NCBI GenBank assembly: GCA_030035585.1
Contig: CM057465.1
Coordinates: forward strand, 5,059,501 to 5,123,500
Length of the DNA stretch: 64,000 nucleotides
Reading direction: 5' to 3'
Source of the DNA: Dugong dugon
Taxonomy: Eukaryota > Chordata > Mammalia > Sirenia > Dugongidae
Shown here one piece after another: positions 56,933 through 64,000 of this stretch. The notes under the pieces are model-generated. The model searched no databases and was not told where the DNA came from. It saw nothing but the letters and a program-made list of their open reading frames with translations. Every line of letters starts with the position of its first letter. Within the stretch, counting starts at the first letter, position 1. A program made the translations under genes and the position numbers.

Positions 56933-58876
56933 AGTGTCAGGCCTTTCAGTGGTCACACAGGTACCGGCAGTCACAGTGCTTCATCTTTAAAACCTCAGCC
57001 CTTGCTTTCAACCCAGTCTGGCTTCTGAGACAATTCAGCCGGGGGCAGGAGCCCCGAGGTTCATCCTGTAAACAGGTGCCAGAAGCTGGGGCTCCCTAAA
57101 CCGGGGACTCGGCCACGGGGGTCAGTTGTTACCATCATCGGTGCAGAACGCCAATGCTTCATGCTGACACAGAGTAGATAATAACTAGGCTTTGGGAAGA
57201 AACAGGAAAAGCTGGCATTCTAGAGGTAAGAGAAACACCCTGTGAATTCTTCCCGAACTCGAGAAACGAGCGCACCGCCCCAGGGCCGGGCACCCATTCC
57301 AGCTGCGTGGGGTCCATGGGGCGGGCTCCGAGCCCCTGCGCACAGTCCGGATCTGGGTTTTTCCTGCCTTCACACTTACTCCCGTGTATTTATCCACCGT
57401 TCCGTCCTTTTCAACCAGAGCGGTGTCAGTGATGTCTTCGTTGTCTGTGTTTTGTTCCTGACCCGACCGATCCCCTCAGCTCCCGCTAAAGCGCGTGGGT
57501 ACAGGCTGGCTGGAGGAGACCCCACTGAAGACATTCCTCCTGGAGCCCAGGGCCACGTCTCAGTCATGCTTGTGTCTTGTGTTATTTTTATTGCTGCCCG
57601 TGGGCATGGCGAAGTGTCTGCAACGTAATTGTATTTGAAATACAGCGAGAGGCAGCTTCAGCTCTGGTTTTCGGGGAGAGGGCTGTTCCAGGAGGGCCGC
57701 AACGCTGACGGAGTGGATGTCACAGGTGACGCATTGGGTCACTCTGACACTGAGCAGATGGCCCGTGTCCTCAGACTGCGCTCATGCGGACATGAAGGTT
57801 CCCATTGCAGCGTTGTCCCCCAGCCCGTCAGGATAAAAGGCGGCTTTCCTGCGTTGTTCATGGACCACGTGATCGGATGGCTGCAGGGAAAGTGGCCATT
57901 TCTGGTCTGAATGCTTCGCTCCTGGTTGGAGGCCAGCAGCTTCCTAGGAACAGGCAGCTTCCTGGGAGCAGGCAGTGGCCGCCTGTGTCCCCGGAGACCA
58001 GTGAAGTGCCAGCACACACAGTAGAGGACATGCAGTGCATGGCGCTCCCTGGGACCACGGGGTCGGGGACAGCATTACTCCCAGCCAGGGGGCTGTGGGA
58101 GGAGGGTTCCTGGGGTGCTGCATAGCCCTGGGACCCTCAGTATTGCCCCCTTGAAATTGTGTTACTTCACAGGAGTTCCCCCAGAGATTCCTCAAAGTCT
58201 TTATTGTCCCTGGCAAATTTTTCCAATGCACCATCCGCCCTAAAATCCACTGCCAATTGTAGATACAGGGCCCAGGCCAAAAGTACGCTTTTTTTGCTCA
58301 ACAACATACCCCTGCCATGCCAGGGGGCCAGTTTGGAGTTAGCGCTGGTCTCTTCACCAGCTGCATGCTGACATTGAAAAGGGCAAACCCAGAAACTTCT
58401 CTGGGCTCACGGTGGTGCTGCCCGAGCCCCCAGATGACCTGCACACGGGGTGGGAGGTGACCCCTCAGGTTTAATCGAGGGCTCCAGCCCCCATACATCC
58501 TCATGTAGCTGGAACGTCCGCAGCACCAGTCCTGCGTAGTTTCAGGAAAGAAAACGGAAGAAAAGTGACGGCATTAGAACTTAGGATCACTTGGAAGGTT
58601 TGGTCTATGTGTTGAACTTCCTTGCTCATCGGTGCAGAAAACCTGGGCAGCAGTCACACCCAGGACTTCGTGACTCTCCTGGCGAGGAGTGGGGACCCTC
58701 GCCCTCGTAAGCTGCGCCTGCTTCGCGAGGGGCACAGATTGGACTTGTTCCTTCATGCAATCTTGTACGACAGGAAGTGTCAGTGGGGAAAAAGGATTGC
58801 TTAATTTTCTTGCAAATCTTGCTGGTTTCAAGATTAGAAAATGGCAAATTTGACCTGATACGTTTGAAAAGACAAA

Positions 58877-58882
58877 AATAAA
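58877..58882 (+). terminator. CERK: Polyadenylation signal of CERK
   Basis: AATAAA in the context AAAAATAAAGTTAC, followed within 40 bases by a T-rich run (GGCTTTTTTCTTTCTTTTAT) and a GTTGTTTTC element, as expected for a cleavage site around 58895-58910. No earlier AATAAA or ATTAAA was seen between the stop codon and this site. Confidence 0.8.
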
Positions 58883-58910
58883 GTTACTTTGGGCAGAATT
58901 TGGCTTTTTT

Positions 58911-59543
58911 CTTTCTTTTATAAATCCTCGTTGTTTTCAAAGCAGAGTATTTTCTATGGAAACATTTACACAGGAACAATAGTGCACCCTCTGTCCATGC
59001 AGAGAAACCAAGCTTCACCGGAAGCCCCTGCCTCCCCTCGGGGGTGACTGCCGCTGAGGAATTTATCAGGCACTGGCGTCTTCCCGTGTTTATGTTCTCA
59101 GTCTGCTGTTTGGCCTTGCGCTTTCTGTAAAAGTGATCCTACTGAGTGCCCTTTTCTGTAACACTTTTTCACAGCGTGTTTTGGGATCTGTCCACGTGGA
59201 CGTGAAGAGCTGGGGGTCTTCGTGACTCTACTGGGCGAGAATACCCCGGTGTACTCTGAACTGTGAAGCAGACAGATCATCCATTCTCTGGGGTCTTGGC
59301 GTTGTTTCCGGCTGGCACGATGCTAGGCGTGGGCAGTAGAGGGCGCTGGAGGGACACTGGCTCAGCGATGGGTGCCGGCAGCAGGCAGCTCACAGAAGAT
59401 GGATTCCAGCGAGCCCTACCAGCCTCTCTGGCAGGGGCTTCTAGATCCTTCCTCAGTGTTCTGCCTCATTCGAGGGTGGGTGGCTGCCCCCTCCATCTGT
59501 GATTCCTGTAGTCTGTGGTGTTACCTTACCCCTTAGAAGGGGG
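58911..59543. other. Region downstream of CERK, possible antisense L1 fragment
   Basis: GTGTTTTGGGATCTGTCCAC and CCCCGGTGTACTCTGAACTG (59175-59265) vaguely follow antisense L1 order. The rest is unassigned. Confidence 0.35.
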
Positions 59544-59735
59544 CAGGGAGCCCTGGTGGGGCAGTTGGCTGCTAACTGAAAGGTTGGCGGTTCAAACCCA
59601 CCCAGCGGCTTCGCAGGAGAAAGACCTGCTGATCTGCTTCTGTAAAAATTGCAGCCTAGGAAACCCTAGGGGGCAGTTCTGCTCTGTCACATGGGTCACT
59701 ATGAGTGGATATAGACTCAACAGCACCCAGCAAGC
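59544..59735 (+). repeat. tRNA-headed SINE, deletion in head
   Basis: GGAGCCCTGGTGGGGCAGTT runs directly into GGCTGCTAACTG, losing about 15 bases between A box and anticodon arm. It ends AACAGCACCCAGCAAGCAG. Confidence 0.86.
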
Positions 59736-59737
59736 AG

Positions 59738-60072
59738 GGGGCAGTGGTGGTTCAGTGGAATCCTCACATTCTGTGTGGGAGACCCAGGTTCGATCCCCAG
59801 CCAATGCCCCTCACTCACGCACAGCCACCACCTGTCAGTGGAGGCTTGCATGATGCTGTGATGCTGAACAAGTTTCAGTGGGGCTTCCGAACTATAGGAA
59901 GAAAGGCCTGGTGATCCACTGCCGAAAAATAAGCCAGTGATAACTATGGATCACAATAGTCTGATCCCCAACCAATCATGGGGGTGGCGCAGAACCAGGC
60001 AGCATTTCGTCCCATTGAGCACAGGCTGGCCACAAGTCGGGCTGACTTGACAGAAGCCAACAACAGTAACCC
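59738..60072 (+). mobile_element. SINE with tRNA-Gly-like head, RTE leader body and RTE tail
   Basis: 59740-59808 reads GCAGTGGTGGTTCAGTGGAA then TCCTCACATTCTGTGTGGGA and GACCCAGGTTCGATCCCCAG then CCAATGCC. It follows tRNA-Gly from A box to B box and the acceptor end (GGTTCAGTGG, GGTTCGATCCC, CCAATGC). The body (GTCAGTGGAGGCTTGCATGA ... GAACAAGTTTCAGTGGGGCT) is the RTE 5' leader, and the end (GGCAGCATTTCGTCCCATTG ... GCTGACTTGACAGAAGCCAA then CAACAGTAAC) is the RTE 3' tail. Confidence 0.78.
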
Positions 60073-60799
60073 CGTAGACTCTCCCTCCCTTTACTCGTGT
60101 CTCTGTTACAGTTCATAATCCTTCACGGTAAACGTTCCCCGTTCAATTTCAAGTACTGTGTAGGCTCTGCCTCCTGGCTGGACCTGATACAGGATGCTTT
60201 CAACTTTTCATCAGTTTGCTAAATTATTTTTAAAATCACATATGGATGCTGATCCATATCAAATGCTTTTTGTTCCTGTATCTATTGAGATCAATCATAC
60301 TGATTTTGTTTCCTTTAGTCTGTTAATGCAAATTATATTGATTTTCTAATGGCAAACTAACCTCGCATTTTCTGGAATAAACCCAGCTTGCTCATCACGT
60401 ATCATCCTGTTTTATTATAACGCTGAGTTCGGTTTGTTAATATTTTGTTTGGGGTTTCTGCATGTATAATCACTTGGCCTATAATTTTCCTTTCTCATAC
60501 TTTTCTTGGCAGGTTTTGGTATCCAAGTTATTCTCCACAGAAAATGGAGTAGTCTTTATTTAGTCTAGAAGCTGGTATAGTTTGTGTTATACTAGAATTG
60601 TTTGTTTCTTGAACGATCAGTATAACTTACCAGTACAATCTTTGGGCCCAAAGTTTTCTTGGAAAGTTTTTTTTTTTTTTTTAATTCCTGATTCAGTTTC
60701 TCTAATGATTACAGATCTGTTCACATTTTCTATTTCTTGTTGAATCATTCTGTGCTACATTTTTATAAAGATGTGTTCAGTTCGTTAAAAAAAAACAAA

Positions 60800-60963
60800 A
60801 ACCCATTGCTGTCTAGTCAATTCCGACTCATAGTGACCCTACAGGACAAGGTAGAACTGCCCCATGGGGTTTCCAAGGAGCAGCTGGTGGATTCGAACTG
60901 CCGACCTTTAGGTTAGCAGCCGTAGCTTGCGGCAGTGCTTAACCACTGTGCCACCAGGACTCC
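60800..60963 (-). repeat. tRNA-headed SINE, short form
   Basis: TGGGGTTTCCAAGGAGCAGC junction as in the other short copies; the head ends GTGCCACCAGGACTCCG. Confidence 0.88.
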
Positions 60964-61261
60964 GTTTAGCTCATAGACGTTTTGAAATTCACTGGCATAA
61001 CATTATTTTTTATAACCTCTTTTTAACATCTCGTGTTTCTAGCTACATCACCTTTCAGAACCCTAACCCTGTGCGTTGTGTTTTTCCTCCCTCCCTCCTT
61101 CGGTTTCTTCAGAACTTGGTCACTTTTATTAGTCGTCCCACAGAATGAGCTTTTGAGTCCATTGCTGTTTTGTTTTGAAGCACTGGTTTTCTAGTATTCA
61201 TTGTACCACATGTATAGTATTGCTTTGCAGGATTACTGTAATTGTTCCATTCTAAACATTT

Positions 61262-61263
<2 letters not shown>

Positions 61264-61302
<39 letters not shown>
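61264..61302. repeat. (GT)n microsatellite
   Basis: About 19 uninterrupted GT steps, so likely polymorphic. Confidence 0.95.
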
Positions 61303-61304
<2 letters not shown>

Positions 61305-61620
61305 ATTTCTTTCCTGACTCAGTAGTTTGTGTTTCTTAATTTCTAAACTTTTTATTGCTTTCAAACTTAACTGTAACGTGGTCAGGGAAAGTGGTGAGTG
61401 GCAGACTCTGAAGGCTTTGGAATTCTGTTGGTACTTGCTTTATGCCCATTACGAGGTCAGGGTTTTAAAATGGTCCTGTGTACTTGAAACGCGTATGTAT
61501 TCTGTTGTTGTCGGGTGTACTGCTTGATATATCCATTATACCGAGGTTGTTGATGGTGGCATTCCCCCATTCGATGTCCTCATCGATCTGTCTCGTCTTA
61601 TCATTTATTTCCTAAGATGA

Positions 61621-62157
61621 TACAATGTACTGTGATGGTGGATTTGCTAAGCACTGTCAGTCTGCCTTGTCTGTTTTGAGGCCGGGTCGCGAGGTGCACT
61701 AGTTTAGAGCAGTCCTCTCTCGTCAGCTGGCCCTTTTCCCAGAATGCAGACAACATCGCCTGCAGTAACGACTCCTTGTCCTCGTGTCTGTTTCATCCGA
61801 CGGCAGTGAGGCACCAGCCTGGGGTCCTTCCCCTCCTCTCCCTCGTGACCTCAGTGAGCAGAATTGGATCTGTCATCCTCCCTGGTCACCTCGCACACTC
61901 CTCTGTGGTCACTGTGTGGCCCTTTGGTTTTATTCATCCATTTACTCATTCACTCATTCAATTCATTAGATTTAAAAAAAAAAACTGAACACCTATGCAG
62001 AGAACACCTGGCCCCAGACAGAGCCACCAACAACAGCGTCTCCTTCTGACCTGCGGCTCCCCTCTGTCCCCCAAGTCCCCCAGCCCCGCAGTGAACCCCT
62101 CCCGATCAGCAGTCAGGGTGCCAACTTCAGCCCGAGTCCTGCAGTGGTGACAGGGCC
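61621..62157. other. Intergenic sequence, nothing certain
   Basis: 61938-61970 (CATCCATTTACTCATTCACT) and a following A11 run look like a retroelement tail. No gene. Confidence 0.35.
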
Positions 62158-62243
62158 CCACCAGGGGTTCCTGACCTCCTGGGGTCCCCACCAGGGGTTC
62201 CTGACCTCCTGGGGTCCCCACCAGGGGTTCCTGACCTCCTATG
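62158..62243. repeat. Tandem repeat, exact 30-base unit
   Basis: Three copies of CCACCAGGGGTTCCTGACCT then CCTGGGGTCC. Because 30 is a multiple of three, it gives a repeated decapeptide in every frame, which makes the overlapping minus-strand frames look protein-like. Confidence 0.92.
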
Positions 62244-63019
62244 GCAGCCAGGTAAAGGCCTCACGGCCCATCTCAGAGTCGCGGTTTCAATGCATAAATT
62301 AAAATCTACAGGACTGCAAAGGAAACGTATTGAAATGTAGTGACCAAAATTAAAAAAAAAAAAAAAGGCGACATGGGTGTACACGTGCTTCCGTGTCGTC
62401 TCCTGAAACAATAAAGCCCACGTAAAGCAGGCACGCGGGGGGCAGCGTTGCTCTCTGAAGCCCCGGGTCGAGTGGAGACCAGGCTGCTCAGGGCAATGGC
62501 GCTGGGGAGGGTGGCACCCACAGCACCGCTGGGTGTGAACACAGGCTGCCCAGAGATGCACCTGGTGACCAATGCCGCCTCCTCCATGGCTTGGTTCAAA
62601 CGGCAGCTCCTCCGTGGGTCCTGCACTGCCCTCGCCCTGGTGCACCCTACTCTATGCCCCCACTTTTCCTGCCAGCGTGTGGTGTTCAGAGAAGAAGCGG
62701 GGACATGAGGAGGGGATAGTGTGTGTCCACTGTGGGTGCAAGGCCCAGCAGATGGAACTTGCTTGTCGGGGCTGGCTCCGTGGGGACCGGTTGCGGTGAG
62801 AGGGGCTCTCAGGGGCAAAGCCTGATGGGGGGCGTGGAAAGACCATGGGTTGTGTCCCAAACAGGAGCAAGGATTGGGTGGTAGCTGCAGGAGAGGTGGG
62901 GTGCAGAGCAGTTCATTTTGTTCAGAGATGGGAAAATCGCAGTGTGTTTGTATTCTCGAGAAGAGCACACAGGGCAGGGGAGATGGGGCAGCGTTCTTGA
63001 GATTGCTTGTGGCCCTCAG
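62244..63019. other. Intergenic sequence, nothing certain
   Basis: 62285-62420 has an A14 run and, on the + strand, CAATAAAG at about 62409. It may be part of an old DNA transposon with the 30-base array at its edge. The 172-220 codon minus-strand frames here have no domain. Confidence 0.35.
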
Positions 63020-63105
63020 TGTCCCAGGGGTTGTGGTCTCTTCACTGCTGTATCACAGCACCTAGCCCAGGACCTGGCGCCTGGGGAGGCCAGCGTGCAC
63101 TGTGG
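63020..63105 (+). mobile_element. L2 LINE extreme 3' end
   Basis: TCTTCACTGCTGTATCACAG then CACCTAGCCCAGGACCTGGC is the L2 terminal segment, followed by the simple repeat below. Confidence 0.65.
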
Positions 63106-63385
63106 ATGGATGGAAATACAGATGGGTGGGTGGAGGACGGATGGAGGGGAGGGAGGGAGGGATGGATGGATGGAGATACGGATGGATGGATGGGTAGAAA
63201 TATGGATGGATGGAGGGAGGGATGGAGATATGGATGGATGGATGGAAAAGAATGGATGTGGATAAATGGAGATACAGATGGGTGGAGGACGGACGGATGG
63301 ATGGAGGACGGACCGATGGATGGAGATATAGATGGATGGATTAGGGGATGGATGAAGGGGTGGGTGGCTGGGTAAGTGGATGGAT
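63106..63385. repeat. (GGAT)n tetranucleotide array with higher-order units
   Basis: Blocks of GATGGATGGA separated by GATAYRGATGG and GTGGAGGACGGA spacers over 280 bases. The longer frames on both strands (poly-WMDG and SIHPSI-like) are products of the repeat. Confidence 0.92.
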
Positions 63386-64000
63386 AGAGTATGCAAATAC
63401 TCAACCTCACGAGGCCAGGCCTGTGAAAGCGGAGCTGACCCACAAGACTCGGTTCCCGTCCTGCCTCCACCTCACTCTGAGGAACCAGGGCTTGGAGCCA
63501 TGTGCGGCTGGGAGCCATAGATGCCCTGGCCGAGGTCGGTGCATCACTGAGGCAGTTTCAGAGTTGGGCAAGTTCCTGCACCCTACCGTGCCCAGTGCCA
63601 GTGTCTGGAGTGGCTGAGCCACAGGGCTGCTGGGGGCATCTGTGCCCAGGTCCCTGAAACTTCCCACCCCCCAGACCTTGGACTTTGGGGGGAGGGGAGG
63701 CTGACGCACTAGAGGTCACAGCCACCGGGCTCCCCTGCCGGAAAAGAGAATGGCACAGGGTCGGTCGGTCAGGCCTGGGCAGTGCCTGGTCCCCCAGATG
63801 CTCACGTCCCCCAGGAAGGCAGGATGCCACCTTTGCGGAGGGCGAGGACCTGCCCCCCAACTCAAGGTGCTGCTTCTGCCTGTCTCTGCCTGCCCCTAAG
63901 GTGACAGCCCCACTCCCCACCCCTCCCTGTGCTGACCCTGGATGGCTCCCCGCCGTCGGCCTCCCCCTTGCCACCTGGCTCCCCCATGGGCAATCTTCTG
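63386..64000. other. Right end of window, nothing recognised
   Basis: GC-rich unique DNA. In human the neighbour beyond the CERK 3' end is convergent GRAMD4, whose 3' end could start beyond this edge, but no exon is visible here. Confidence 0.4.

Larger units (their letters stand above)
56191..58905 (+). other. CERK: CERK 3' UTR
   Basis: About 2.7 kb lies between the stop codon and the first well-placed AATAAA, close to the long 3' UTR known for human CERK. It contains the 49-base minisatellite at 56691-56932 and no recognisable SINE or LINE, unlike all the large introns. That absence is in itself support for a transcribed, constrained region. The 3' limit is inferred from the polyadenylation signal. 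Confidence 0.8.
60180..61620 (-). mobile_element. Old L1 ORF2 region, antisense
   Basis: TATGGATGCTGATCCATATC, GATCAATCATACTGATTTTG, TTTTCTGGAATAAACCCAGC and TTTTCTTGGCAGGTTTTGGT follow antisense L1 reverse transcriptase. It is interrupted by a SINE at 60800 and a GT repeat. Confidence 0.75.

Noticed and set aside
56640..57099. Repeat protein in the 3' UTR (frames of 78-132 codons)
   Set aside because: Product of a 49-base minisatellite read in all three frames, downstream of the CERK stop.
59740..59810. Functional tRNA-Gly gene
   Set aside because: The acceptor and anticodon stems are broken and it is fused to RTE-derived sequence; it fits a SINE head better.
62405..62414. AATAAA as the end of a second + strand transcript
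   Set aside because: No upstream exon or open frame supports a transcript, and the A-rich run beside it suggests repeat DNA.
63007..63518. Trp/Asp/Gly-rich or Ser/Ile/His/Pro-rich repeat proteins
   Set aside because: Both are translations of the (GGAT)n array on the two strands.
62300..64000. 3' end of GRAMD4 on the minus strand, expected from human gene order
   Set aside because: No recognisable exon and no convincing minus-strand polyadenylation context inside the window.
1..64000. A new defence, biosynthetic or other multi-gene system
   Set aside because: The window is one host gene plus interspersed repeats; all longer frames outside CERK are explained by LINEs, tandem repeats or GC-rich chance.

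Overview
The window is nuclear DNA from a placental mammal, almost certainly an afrotherian and most likely an elephant. Three things point there: about thirty copies of a tRNA-headed SINE whose tail matches an RTE (BovB-like) LINE, many copies of that RTE LINE, and L1 3' ends with an unusually long (about 1 kb) 3' UTR. The species is inferred from repeat content that I recognise; it is not proven by an alignment.

The only protein-coding host gene I can support is CERK (ceramide kinase), on the + strand. Exons 2 to 13 lie between 20471 and 56190. All introns are GT-AG, every splice phase fits, and the frame is open throughout. The 489 complete codons plus one split codon correspond one-for-one to human residues 48-537. 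Exon 1 (start codon and N-terminus of the PH domain) lies upstream of the window. The 3' UTR runs from 56191 to a polyadenylation signal at 58877, about 2.7 kb.

Layout: 1-20470 is the 3' part of intron 1, mostly L1, RTE, SINE and L2 debris. Exons 2 and 3 (PH domain) are at 20.5-21.3 kb. Intron 3 (21.3-32.4 kb) holds two head-to-tail RTE copies and long antisense L1. Exons 4-7 (diacylglycerol-kinase-type catalytic domain with the GGDG nucleotide loop) are spread over 32.4-45.0 kb. Exons 8-13 (rest of the lipid-kinase fold, the CxxxCxxC motif, the calmodulin-binding segment and the C-terminus) are at 46.5-56.2 kb. The region 58.9-64 kb is intergenic, with SINEs, antisense L1, an L2 end and a tetranucleotide array. 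From about 40 kb on, the locus is GC-rich and carries several minisatellites in introns 6, 8 and 12 and in the 3' UTR.

The gene acts alone here. CERK makes ceramide-1-phosphate from ceramide and ATP. I found no operon-like system, CRISPR, functional RNA gene or new protein system. The most interesting non-host biology is a set of parasitic elements that share the RTE 3' tail: autonomous RTE copies, two elements in which the RTE 5' end is fused directly to its 3' end, one element with a tRNA-Gly-like head on that same body, and the abundant tRNA-headed SINE with a recurrent short form. Repeat boundaries are read by eye and are approximate (usually within 5-20 bases). Exon boundaries are exact.
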